Counted from the first letter of the stretch, positions 1 through 7,190 are shown. The stretch is 9,516 nucleotides of DNA from JAWXCM01 sp034408745 (GCA_034408745.1 JAWXCM010000413.1:1-9516), one strand, 5' to 3'. A program made the numbers and translations. The notes: generated from the letters alone by a model not told the origin.

Positions 1-764
1 CCGCCGCCCAGAATGATCCCCGGCAGACCGCCGCCGAGCCCGCCACCGCCACGGCGCGGATAATTGCCGCCCTGTGGGTATCCACCGCCGCCACCGCCCC
101 GCGGATAGCGGCCCGACATCATCGCATCCGGCGCGATCAGCGCCATCAGCACCGTGTCCGCACGAGTCAGCGCCTGTTCCACCCTGGCCTCTTCACGATC
201 CTTCTCGGTCTGGTCGTCGGTCAAAATCACGATCGCCCGACGCGCATCCTTCCGAGCCTCGCGGCCCATATAAGACGCCGCATCCAGCAGCCCGCGAGTG
301 ATATCGGTGCCCCCATTAAATCCCTCGTCCTGGATAATCCGGTCGAACTGCCACGCCAGGCTCACCGGATTCGGGCTCAGCCGCATCCGAATCCTCGTCT
401 GCCGGTCGAACACCATAATCCCGACGCGGTCCCCTTCGCCCAGCACGCCCAGCGCCTGGTGAGCCGCCGACGCCAGCCGCTGTACATGAGGTTGCATGCT
501 GCCGCTGACATCAATCAGAAAAAGCACATCCACCGGCATATTCTCGCGCGCAAAATTGCGAATTGTCTGCTGCTTGCCGCCTTCGTAGAGTAAGAAATCT
601 TCAGGCCGCAGACCGGTGATCGCGCGGTTAGAGCTGTCCAGCACCTGCGCATCCACGCGCACCAGCGCTACATCGCTCTTGAAAACAATGGTTTCATCGG
701 CCGCGGACAGCGCAACGCTTAGCGCGGTCACGGCAAAACAGAGCGAAAAGAGGCGAGTGGACAT
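1..764 (-). CDS. Secreted VWFA-domain protein (acidobacterial type), C-terminus cut by window edge
   Basis: The 254 visible residues begin with a signal peptide (hydrophobic core about residues 5-18, likely cleavage near the ALSAA stretch at 18-22). A short beta-rich segment follows (about 28-73, with the motif GLRPEDF at 51-57), then a von Willebrand factor A domain from about residue 78. The metal-ion-dependent adhesion site is intact: DVSGS at 85-89, Thr153 in GGTD, and Asp183 in ILTDD. From about residue 220 the chain becomes glycine-rich and is still open at base 1. The layout matches the VWFA-related family expanded in Acidobacteriota, whose members are usually about 300 residues or longer. 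It is expected to act outside the cytoplasmic membrane as a metal-dependent binding protein; its ligand is unknown. The ATG lies 14 bases after the stop of the upstream membrane-protein gene, with only a weak ribosome binding site (GCGAG), so it is probably the fifth gene of the exopolysaccharide operon. The domain call is firm; the role in polysaccharide export is inferred from position alone. Confidence 0.88.
   Translation of the reverse strand, partial: MSTRLFSLCFAVTALSVALSAADETIVFKSDVALVRVDAQVLDSSNRAITGLRPEDFLLYEGGKQQTIRNFARENMPVDVLFLIDVSGSMQPHVQRLASAAHQALGVLGEGDRVGIMVFDRQTRIRMRLSPNPVSLAWQFDRIIQDEGFNGGTDITRGLLDAASYMGREARKDARRAIVILTDDQTEKDREEARVEQALTRADTVLMALIAPDAMMSGRYPRGGGGGGYPQGGNYPRRGGGGLGGGLPGIILGG
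22..107 (-). repeat. Glycine-rich low-complexity coding segment in the VWFA protein
   Basis: About 28 codons encode runs of glycine broken by Tyr-Pro, Arg-Arg and Gln (for example YPRGGGGGGYPQ and YPRRGGGGLGGG). At DNA level this appears as imperfect GGCGGT/GGCGGC triplet repeats. It starts where the VWFA fold should end, so it is likely a flexible linker or tail. Repeats of this kind are prone to length change by slippage. The part beyond base 1 is not visible. Confidence 0.7.
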
Positions 765-778
765 CGTGATACTCGCTA

Positions 779-2137
779 TTAGTACGCTGCAGCGACCTGA
801 TGCGTTTCCTTTACTCTCCCCCAAACTCTCCAGTTCCCGTTGTCGAACACCAGCCGGTACCCCGGGAACCCCCGCGAGTAAGCACCCTGATAGCGAACCA
901 GGACTCGGTCCGCGGGATCCCTCGGCGCCGGGCCAGGCGTAACCACAAAGTCCGTATCGGGCGTACGCAGGGACGTCTGGATTTCGTACGCCGTGGTGCC
1001 CGGAAGCACCAGATTGTGAGCACTGCGGCTAAACGCGAGCGCCGCGCCCAGCGTTCGGTCATCGGCCATCACGGAACTTGTCCCATGCGCTCGAAGCCAC
1101 TCCCCCAGCTCCCGGTCAACCTCAAACCGATTCGTATTCTGCGCCACGGGAATCATCCATAAAGCGAATGCCGAAGCGACAAGTGCCAGCCGGTTCCGTC
1201 GAAGACTGGACGATTCCGCCCACAAAAGCAGCGGAGACAGCAGCAGACCGGCAAAAAACAAGGGCTGCGGGTCGGGCGAAAACGCAAGGTTCAGACACCC
1301 GGCCGCGAGCGGCAACGCAAACAGCGTCAGATAGAGTCGGTTTTTTGCCGGGTGGAAAAACGGCGCTGCAACAATCCCACACGCGAGCAGGCAATACAGA
1401 AGCCCACCCGCCGAGACAGGCAGAACCGACCAGTCCGTCACCGCCGACCCCCTCCCAGGCATCACCAGCGCCACCCAAAGCACCGCGCCGAAAGCCACCA
1501 GAGAAGGAAAAAACATCACCAGATATCCGCCTGCGGGAGATGCCTGAATCACCCGTAACGGCAACACCAGCCAGGTCAGTGGCACAAAGGGGATCATCAT
1601 CAACATCAGCTTCGGATCGCAGAACCACATCATGCCCGCCAGCCCAGCTATCGACAAAAACGACCGCGCATCCCCCGACTCCTGAGCACCCCTGGCCGAC
1701 GCGCACATCACGTACCAAAGCAGCAGCATCGGCGCTCGAAAATCCCCCGTCAGCGCGATGTCCATAAACAGCGGGTTCACCAGAAGCAGAAAAAGCACCC
1801 CGGCGGTCTCCTCCGCACCAAGGCTCCGACGCAGCCGGAACCACGCCGACGCGACAACCGCCGCGGCGAAAAAGCACGACACCGCCGCCGGAGCCAGTGG
1901 ACTGCGGGTTTCCGCAAAAACCGTAAACGGCCACAGCGTCACCGTCGGCAGCCAGGGAAAGGAATGGACCAGCGCCCACGTCGCGCCGCCCTCGGTATCG
2001 GCGTTGCGTATGGCTTCCACCCAGTGCCGCATCCCGGTCACGTTCCATGGCCCTGAGCGCGCAAACGTCAAAACCCACCCAAAGAATCCCGCGAACAATA
2101 CACACAACAGCGTCACCGATTCCCGAAGCGGATTCAT
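779..2137 (-). CDS. Polytopic membrane protein, GT-C/PMT-like architecture, function unknown
   Basis: This 452-residue protein has about ten or eleven hydrophobic segments (roughly 7-25, 82-100, 111-127, 134-148, 159-175, 178-196, 204-226, 237-260, 268-286, 292-307 and 317-334). A soluble tail of about 118 residues follows (335-452, with the stretch GEWLRAHGTSSVMADDR at 345-361). A large loop between the first two membrane segments (about 26-81) and this type of tail recall lipid-phosphosugar-dependent GT-C glycosyltransferases such as the PMT/family 39 group. I do not find a convincing acidic Asp/Glu pair in the first loop, which active GT-C enzymes normally carry, so enzymatic activity is uncertain. 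The ATG overlaps the stop of the glycosyltransferase gene as ATGA and is preceded by GGAAGG, which indicates translational coupling. It could modify the polymer, assist transport, or be an accessory membrane subunit. The membrane topology is clear; the function is not. Confidence 0.8.
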   Translation of the reverse strand: MNPLRESVTLLCVLFAGFFGWVLTFARSGPWNVTGMRHWVEAIRNADTEGGATWALVHSFPWLPTVTLWPFTVFAETRSPLAPAAVSCFFAAAVVASAWFRLRRSLGAEETAGVLFLLLVNPLFMDIALTGDFRAPMLLLWYVMCASARGAQESGDARSFLSIAGLAGMMWFCDPKLMLMMIPFVPLTWLVLPLRVIQASPAGGYLVMFFPSLVAFGAVLWVALVMPGRGSAVTDWSVLPVSAGGLLYCLLACGIVAAPFFHPAKNRLYLTLFALPLAAGCLNLAFSPDPQPLFFAGLLLSPLLLWAESSSLRRNRLALVASAFALWMIPVAQNTNRFEVDRELGEWLRAHGTSSVMADDRTLGAALAFSRSAHNLVLPGTTAYEIQTSLRTPDTDFVVTPGPAPRDPADRVLVRYQGAYSRGFPGYRLVFDNGNWRVWGRVKETHQVAAAY

Positions 2138-4056
2138 TTTGGTCCGCCTTCCCGGGAAGCCAGCGCCTGCTCTCTCTCCACAGCGGTAAACTTGCTGATC
2201 CCGTGCGTCGTCTTCTCCCAGAAAAATGGCTTGCGAATTAACTGATACAGCGCCTTATATCCGGCAATTGACAACAGAATCCAGTAGGCCGGAATCGTCA
2301 GAGCCCACGGCATCAGCGCCAGCCTGTCCCTCTTCCAGGACGCAATCAGACTCACGTAAATGAAAAATGCATTACCCAGCAGCAGATTGATGAGGCTCGG
2401 CCAAAGCGTGACGTCGGGGAATATCGAATCGAGCACCGGCGACTTGAAGATCACAGAGATCAGCAGCATGGCGTACAACACCGGCGTCACCAGCGCCGTC
2501 AGCACCGTCCCGCCGATGAAGAAATGAAATCCGAAAAATCCCACCACGCCCAGCGACCGGAACAGCGACCACGGGTTCCGCATGTGGACCAGCCACGTCT
2601 GCATGTACCCCTTCAGCCAGCGCGACCTCTGCCGGATCCAGTTCCCCACATTCGTGTTCGCTTCCTCATAGGTGGTCGAATTCACCACGCCAACCCTGAA
2701 CCCCAGCTGCGTCAGCCGAGTCCCCAGGTCCGCATCCTCCGTCACGTTGTACGGGTCCCACGCCCCAACCTCACGCAGTACCTTCATCCGGAAATGGTTC
2801 GACGTTCCACCCAGTGGAATCGGAATTCGCAGAAATTCGAGCGCTGGAAGATAAAAATCGAACCACAGCGAATACTCCAGCGTGAACATTCGTGTCAGCC
2901 AGTTCTCTTCGCTGTTGTAATAATTCAGCCGGGCCTGAATGCACGCCGTGTTGGGCGACGATTTGGCAAACGCCGCGACTACCTTACGCAGCTGGTCCGG
3001 CTCGGGCTTGTCTTCCGCATCGAAAATCGTCAGCAATTCTCCGCGAGCAAAGTTAATGGCATAATTACACGCCTTGGGCTTGGTCCGCAGCGGCGACTTC
3101 GGCACTCGAACAATCTCAAAGAAGTCCTCCAGACCGAGCGCCTGCGCCGCCCCGATCGTCTCCGCATCGTCCTCTTCCAGCACCAGCTTGATATCCAGCT
3201 TGGAGAGCGGATAATCCAGATTGCGCAGCGCGGAAGCGAGAATCGGCAACACATCCGGCTCGCGATACATCGGAACCAGGACCGTATACACCGGCAGGTC
3301 CCGGCTGTCGAGCTGCGCCGCCTCCGCCTCGGTGACTTTGATGTCGATCCGGTGATCTCCCCCAATCAGCGCCAGCAGCATCTTAAATCCGAAGTTAAAC
3401 AGCAGAAACACCGTGATCAGCTCATTTGCCACCGTCAGCGTGCGAATCGTCTGAGTGAACAAAAGCAGCAGCAACAGGCACCCCATCAGGTAGATGCCGG
3501 CGAGCTGGCCTGTCGTGAATACCTGTCGGGCCGAGTGCTCCGGCCGCCACCTCGCCAGCCCGTGCACCGCCGCATCGGCAAATCGAGCGCCGGCCAGATT
3601 CGAAAGTGCCCACCGAATCTCATTCTTCGACGAGACAGCCAGGATCGCATCGGCCCCGAACGCGCCCCGAATCCAGTCGACCTTCTCCGGCTCCGGGTCC
3701 GACGCGACTACAATCAGTCGCCCACGTACCCTGCCCCAGGGCAGCACCAGCCGCTCACCGCACTCACCCGCGAGCTCCGGCACAAACACCGCCGGATCGG
3801 GAGGACACTGGAATAAATCGATGTACGCCGCGCCCTGATGATCCGCTATGACCTCGTACAAGTCCGAGCGGTGAACCCAGCCACGCGCCAGAGCGACATC
3901 GCCCAGGCGCACTCCCCACGACTTCGCCAGTTCGACGCCCTCGGCGATCTGTTCGGAACTGAGCAGTCCTTTTTCCAGCAGCAGTTCGCCGACTCGCCGC
4001 CGGCCCGGAGCCGATGTCGCGGGCACGTCAGAATGCAGCCCAGAGAGAGATGACAA
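2134..4056 (-). CDS. Membrane family 2 glycosyltransferase with N-terminal MshEN domain (NfrB/XagB-type exopolysaccharide synthase)
   Basis: This 640-residue protein is the probable polymerase of the operon. Residues about 18-80 form an MshEN (GspE N-terminal) domain with two copies of the c-di-GMP-binding pattern: RRVGELLLEKG from 20 and RLGDVALARGW from 50, the second ending in Gln74. Two membrane segments follow (about 186-202 and 211-231), then the GT2 domain (about 255-485) with EEDD at 294-297, the DxD-type DAED at 346-349, the catalytic-base motif TED at 439-441 and the processive-synthase signature QRSRW at 476-480. Further membrane segments lie at about 501-536, 551-573 and 584-606, followed by the conserved-looking KPFFWEKTTHG tail at 609-619. 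This is the architecture of E. coli NfrB, a c-di-GMP-activated exopolysaccharide synthase needed for phage N4 adsorption, and of Xanthomonas XagB. The sugar donor cannot be read from sequence. The first codon is TTG with CAGGG upstream, giving a 29-base overlap with the barrel gene. A GTG at 4026-4024 just after that gene's stop is an alternative and would not alter the domain. Confidence 0.93.
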   Translation of the reverse strand: MSSLSGLHSDVPATSAPGRRRVGELLLEKGLLSSEQIAEGVELAKSWGVRLGDVALARGWVHRSDLYEVIADHQGAAYIDLFQCPPDPAVFVPELAGECGERLVLPWGRVRGRLIVVASDPEPEKVDWIRGAFGADAILAVSSKNEIRWALSNLAGARFADAAVHGLARWRPEHSARQVFTTGQLAGIYLMGCLLLLLLFTQTIRTLTVANELITVFLLFNFGFKMLLALIGGDHRIDIKVTEAEAAQLDSRDLPVYTVLVPMYREPDVLPILASALRNLDYPLSKLDIKLVLEEDDAETIGAAQALGLEDFFEIVRVPKSPLRTKPKACNYAINFARGELLTIFDAEDKPEPDQLRKVVAAFAKSSPNTACIQARLNYYNSEENWLTRMFTLEYSLWFDFYLPALEFLRIPIPLGGTSNHFRMKVLREVGAWDPYNVTEDADLGTRLTQLGFRVGVVNSTTYEEANTNVGNWIRQRSRWLKGYMQTWLVHMRNPWSLFRSLGVVGFFGFHFFIGGTVLTALVTPVLYAMLLISVIFKSPVLDSIFPDVTLWPSLINLLLGNAFFIYVSLIASWKRDRLALMPWALTIPAYWILLSIAGYKALYQLIRKPFFWEKTTHGISKFTAVEREQALASREGGPK

Positions 4057-4852
4057 CGCCCTGCCCGGCGCCCGTATTGCGGCCCTTCACAGCCCGGAAA
4101 TAACCCGTCTGAAGCCGCAGCCGGCTGGTTAGCCGGATCACCGTCGATATCTGAGCCTTGTATAAATCGAAATCCGACTGCAAATTCGGATTATTAATGA
4201 ACTGCAGCGGAGTCCCGTTGCGCAGCCCCTTAATGCCGAACGCCTGAGCCATCAGCATCAGCCGCGGAGCCACATCGCCCCCCAGCGTCGCGTCGAACCG
4301 CATCTGGTCCGCCGGAGCCCCGCTGCGATATCGCCACGCCGCCTCCACATCCCAAAACACCGTGCGCTTTTCCAGCGAATGGCTTCGACCCACCTGCACC
4401 CGGGGCTCCACATCCCACACGTGGTTACCTGGCGCGGGGTTGCGGTCCTGCGAGTACGTCGGGAACAGAAACATCGTCTGAAACGAAAGCGCCGTTCTCA
4501 TCCGTACCGGCGTCAGCCTTTGCCGGATCCCGACCTCCACATCCCCTGTGCCCGAGCTCTCAAACCCGCCGTACTGATTCTGAAAGCGCAACGCGGGAAT
4601 AAACGCATTCAGCAAAAGCGAGGTGCGATTCGTGACGCCCACCTCGACATAAGGATTAAATTCGACTTTCTGGAATTTGCCCCCATATCCGAAAGGCTGC
4701 TGCCGCCCCCCGGTATCGAAGCTTCGCGTCGTCTCAAAGTAGCTGGTGTTGAAAAGAATCTGGCCGTGCCCTTTGGCGCTGGTCCAGGCGGCGGAATAAA
4801 CCGGCGAAATCAGACACACCATCGCGAATATCCCCAAACAACGCGTCCTCAT
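4028..4852 (-). CDS. Outer-membrane beta-barrel protein, XagA-like
   Basis: This 274-residue protein has a signal peptide (MRTRC start, hydrophobic core about 6-18, cleavage near Ser20-Ala22). The mature chain opens with AWTSAKGHGQI and then consists of alternating polar/hydrophobic stretches typical of beta-strands, ending in phenylalanine (ISLWAAF), the usual recognition signal for outer-membrane barrel assembly. The mature start and the overall length resemble XagA, encoded beside a GT2 synthase in the Xanthomonas xagABC exopolysaccharide locus. That match is from memory of the family and needs a search. The gene starts at ATG, overlapping the BcsB-like gene's stop as ATGA, with a strong AAGGAG site at 4863-4858 five bases upstream. 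It lies between the BcsB-like and synthase genes, so an outer-membrane exit or anchoring role for the polymer is plausible. The barrel is smaller than BcsC or PgaA and lacks a TPR domain. A generic channel of the phenol-degradation MetA type is an alternative reading. Confidence 0.82.
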   Translation of the reverse strand: MRTRCLGIFAMVCLISPVYSAAWTSAKGHGQILFNTSYFETTRSFDTGGRQQPFGYGGKFQKVEFNPYVEVGVTNRTSLLLNAFIPALRFQNQYGGFESSGTGDVEVGIRQRLTPVRMRTALSFQTMFLFPTYSQDRNPAPGNHVWDVEPRVQVGRSHSLEKRTVFWDVEAAWRYRSGAPADQMRFDATLGGDVAPRLMLMAQAFGIKGLRNGTPLQFINNPNLQSDFDLYKAQISTVIRLTSRLRLQTGYFRAVKGRNTGAGQGVVISLWAAF

Positions 4853-6666
4853 AACGGCTCCTTATGCTGCATCATTTTGCGGTAAAGCCCCACGAATATC
4901 GCCGAGAGCATCAGCCACGCGACCCCCAGCAGCCACAGCTGGTAACGGACAAACCAGTCCGTCCACATGGCGAGTCCGGGATAGCGCACCTGCGCCACCT
5001 CCACCTGCCGGCTGTCGAAACTCCGCAGCAAACCCGTGCCATCCAGAAACGCAACGTCGCCGTGGCCAAGGTCCAGCACCGTCGGTTGCGTCAGCCTTCC
5101 CGGTGGCCGAATCCAGACTCCCGTCGCTCCGCCCAAAGTGGCCATCTGAACAACCGCGACGCCGGGCTGCGTGGCCGAGTGGAATACGGTCCTGCCGAGC
5201 GCGTCCGTCAACACCACCTCACCGCGGTCGAACTGTACCGGCGACTTCATCTCGGAAGGCGCGCCACCGCCGACGTACAAGAACGGCCTGTCCACCCCAA
5301 TCCCGCCGCCACCCGACGCAAAGAGAACCTCCGCCCGGGCCACGTCCAACCCCAGCCGCCGCGCAATCGAAGCCAGCGCCGGTACAGACTCGACGTCAGC
5401 CGCCATTCTGGCGTCCACGTACAGCCTTGCCGCCGCCCGAAACATCGCGGGAGCCTCGGACAACGACCGCGAAACGTCTTTCACAGGTGTCGCACTCAGT
5501 TCCGTGCCAGGGAGCAACTGCGCCGGGTAGGACTGAGCGCCGGCCACACACTCGCCCGCCACCATCCGCCGTTGAGAGACAATCCGGATCTCGTCGGTAC
5601 CACTGCCCTCCAGCGCCTCCGCGGGAACCACGATTCGAATCTCCTGAGGCTGCCCACTATCGGCCAGCCGCATCGTGTGGATCAGGTGCGAATTCGCATA
5701 AATATAAAGAAGGATCGGATGATTCGCCGGGTCCGGCGCCTGCGTCATGCGCACAGTCGCCCGAGTCACACGATACCCGGCAGGCAAAGCACGCGCAGCC
5801 GGCCGCAGCACCCACTCCGCCCGCGACGACACCTCGCGCTCGAGCCCTCCAGCCACCTGCAGAGATTCCAGCCGCATCACCAGAGGCTCGCCTTTCAACT
5901 TTGGCGCCGCGCCTGGAGAGGATGGCCAGTCCGGCCAAAGTCCGCCCGCGGCAAGCCACGGCGCCGAGACCTGTAGCACCGAGCCCTGTGACGTAGTCCG
6001 CAAACCTCCGCCCTCCGGCGTGACCTCGATCTGCGCCAACTCCCGGGTGCGCACCACCTGAACCACCCGCCCGCTGTCCTGCAGAAACGCCGCCATCTGC
6101 AAAGTCGCGTGCCAAACCCCCGCCGACACTGCGCCGTCCGGAAGGGCGATCGCGACCTCCGGCGGCAGCATGTCCAGAAACCCCGAGATGCTAAGTGATG
6201 GGCCGTCGGCGTGCAACAGCATGCCGGAACTGTTCAAAACTTCAACGAACCCCGGCCGCAGTTTCTCATCAAGGCACGCATCGTTACTGGCAATCGCGGT
6301 CACCGCAAACTGCACCCGCACGAAACGTCGCCCCAGCAGCCGCTGAGCCACCGGAATCTCAACCCGCAACGGCTCACTCGCACCGAACTGAAGCGGAACC
6401 ACGCGGGTGGCCGAATCCTCCACCGTGATCCGAAGATTCGACGGCTGACGCAACAGCGGAGACCACTGCAGGTCAAGGACAACACTGGCCCCGGTGAGCC
6501 GGGTGTCCCGTGGGAGGGGAAAGAAAACAGTCCGGGATTCCTGAACGGAGGAAAATGCCAGGCCGTCCGGAAACCCCGCCGCAGCGAGTCGGACCCAGTG
6601 GCCCGCCGCTGGAGCACTCGGAACCGGCAGACAAGCAATAAGAAGCCATGTGAAGCGATGAGGCAC
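4849..6666 (-). CDS. BcsB-like periplasmic, inner-membrane-anchored polysaccharide synthase subunit
   Basis: This 605-residue protein has an N-terminal signal sequence (residues 1-21, probable cleavage after SAPAA), a large periplasmic part rich in beta-strands, and one C-terminal membrane helix (about 573-595) followed by a basic tail (YRKMMQHK). BcsB, the cellulose synthase partner, has the same layout. BcsB-like features include the N-terminal carbohydrate-binding-like region with Cys131 in SNDACLD followed by VEVLNSSGMLLHAD (141-154), a second half starting near 260, and Cys373 in GECVAGAQ. Database entries often call this family a c-di-GMP-binding regulator, but in the cellulose system BcsA, not BcsB, binds the nucleotide. 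It is shorter than typical BcsB (about 750 residues). The start codon is GTG with AGGG four bases upstream. It is the first gene of the operon and overlaps the next by ATGA. A likely role is guiding the nascent polymer from the MshEN-GT2 synthase across the periplasm. LIAC at 9-12 fits a lipobox but sits too close to the N-terminus to trust. Confidence 0.85.
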   Translation of the reverse strand: MPHRFTWLLIACLPVPSAPAAGHWVRLAAAGFPDGLAFSSVQESRTVFFPLPRDTRLTGASVVLDLQWSPLLRQPSNLRITVEDSATRVVPLQFGASEPLRVEIPVAQRLLGRRFVRVQFAVTAIASNDACLDEKLRPGFVEVLNSSGMLLHADGPSLSISGFLDMLPPEVAIALPDGAVSAGVWHATLQMAAFLQDSGRVVQVVRTRELAQIEVTPEGGGLRTTSQGSVLQVSAPWLAAGGLWPDWPSSPGAAPKLKGEPLVMRLESLQVAGGLEREVSSRAEWVLRPAARALPAGYRVTRATVRMTQAPDPANHPILLYIYANSHLIHTMRLADSGQPQEIRIVVPAEALEGSGTDEIRIVSQRRMVAGECVAGAQSYPAQLLPGTELSATPVKDVSRSLSEAPAMFRAAARLYVDARMAADVESVPALASIARRLGLDVARAEVLFASGGGGIGVDRPFLYVGGGAPSEMKSPVQFDRGEVVLTDALGRTVFHSATQPGVAVVQMATLGGATGVWIRPPGRLTQPTVLDLGHGDVAFLDGTGLLRSFDSRQVEVAQVRYPGLAMWTDWFVRYQLWLLGVAWLMLSAIFVGLYRKMMQHKEPL

Positions 6667-6770
6667 GACGCCCTGATAGTGCGTTTCACTTCATGTTGCT
6701 CTCGCAACTTGCAAAATTTTTCCTGTTACCGGTTCACGGCGAGCCGAAAAGCTCAGTGGAAGGAGTTTAC
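6667..6770. promoter_or_regulatory. Divergent intergenic region between the exopolysaccharide operon and the STAS gene
   Basis: These 104 bases separate two divergently transcribed units and must hold at least the promoter of the five-gene operon, unless that lies inside the STAS gene. The segment around 6708-6725 is conspicuously AT-rich (GCAAAATTTTTCC) against the GC-rich surroundings. A perfect inverted repeat, GTTGC-TCTC-GCAAC, lies at 6695-6708 and could be an operator or a hairpin near the start of either transcript. I could not identify a convincing -35/-10 pair on either strand, so no promoter position is assigned. Confidence 0.45.
6758..6765 (+). promoter_or_regulatory. Strong ribosome binding site fixing the STAS gene start
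   Basis: GGAAGGAG lies five bases before the GTG at 6771. This is the best Shine-Dalgarno match seen in the window. It argues that translation starts at 6771 and not at the upstream in-frame ATG at 6693, which would add 26 residues that are not part of a STAS domain. Confidence 0.8.
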
Positions 6771-7190
6771 GTGCCAGCCCAAATCCTGCATCAGAACGGC
6801 TGCATCGTCGTGCACCCAGCCACGAAACATCTGGGAAGAACGTTCCTGGCCGCGAATGCGGCATCCATCAGGGAGCAACTGGGAGAGTTCGAACCCGTGA
6901 TCTTCGATGCAGGCGACATACAAACTGTCGACGGCGCCGGTCTGGGATCGCTACTTGTTCTCCTGCGACTATGCGAACCACAGCACGAATTCCTGCTAAG
7001 CAACGTGCCTCCGACTCTGGCCAGCGGGCTCCAGCTTGCAGGAATCAGCAGCTTATTCACACTATTCGACAGCGTGGACGATGCTCTGGAATACGCAATA
7101 CCCTTGCTGCGCCTCAGGCGGGCCGTCGACGAGCAGACCGTACCAACCGAGGTCCTTCAAGCCGAGGAGCAGATCCTCTCCAGCGGATGA
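6771..7190 (+). CDS. STAS-domain protein, anti-sigma factor antagonist-like, lacking the phospho-acceptor serine
   Basis: With the GTG start chosen from the strong ribosome binding site, the protein has 139 residues: a single STAS domain (about 5-112) and a short acidic tail. The core signature is present as FDAGDIQTVDGAGLGSLLVLL (the segment from Phe45 on, given here in parts: FDAGDIQTVD, then GAGLGSLLVLL). In SpoIIAA-type antagonists the corresponding motif is D-S-S-G-L-G, where the first serine is phosphorylated by the anti-sigma kinase. Here Asp54 is kept but the phospho-site is Gly55 and the next residue Ala56. The protein may therefore bind a partner constitutively or be regulated without phosphorylation. 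No kinase or phosphatase gene is adjacent. It is transcribed away from the exopolysaccharide operon and could regulate it, but that rests on position only. An upstream ATG at 6693 gives a 165-residue form with a less natural N-terminus. Confidence 0.85.
   Translation: MPAQILHQNGCIVVHPATKHLGRTFLAANAASIREQLGEFEPVIFDAGDIQTVDGAGLGSLLVLLRLCEPQHEFLLSNVPPTLASGLQLAGISSLFTLFDSVDDALEYAIPLLRLRRAVDEQTVPTEVLQAEEQILSSG

Noticed and set aside
22..107. GGC/GGT triplet repeats as a possible CRISPR or satellite array
   Set aside because: The repeats are imperfect, in frame with the VWFA protein and encode a glycine-rich segment. There are no spacers.
1122..2105. Minus-strand open frame of 327 codons in another frame of the polytopic membrane protein gene
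   Set aside because: Gly/Ala/Val/Arg-rich out-of-frame product. The in-frame protein has clear membrane segments and coupled start and stop.
2524..3816. Plus-strand open frame of 430 codons opposite the glycosyltransferase
   Set aside because: Its translation is rich in Arg, Gln, His and Pro with no domain or signal. The opposite strand carries the full set of GT2 motifs, so this is a GC-driven antisense shadow.
4864..5976. Plus-strand open frame of 370 codons opposite the BcsB-like gene
   Set aside because: Arg/His/Pro/Gln-rich low-information translation with no recognisable fold. It lies wholly antisense to a gene with a signal peptide and membrane anchor.
4849..6666. Lipoprotein assignment for the BcsB-like protein from LIAC at residues 9-12
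   Set aside because: The cysteine is too close to the N-terminus for a normal lipoprotein signal, and the C-terminal membrane helix already provides anchoring.
6693..6770. Upstream in-frame extension of the STAS protein from the ATG at 6693
   Set aside because: No ribosome binding site precedes this ATG, and the added 26 residues are not STAS-like. GGAAGGAG five bases before GTG 6771 makes the shorter form more likely. The hydrophobic look of MLLSQLAKFFLL could mimic a signal peptide, but a cytoplasmic regulator needs none.
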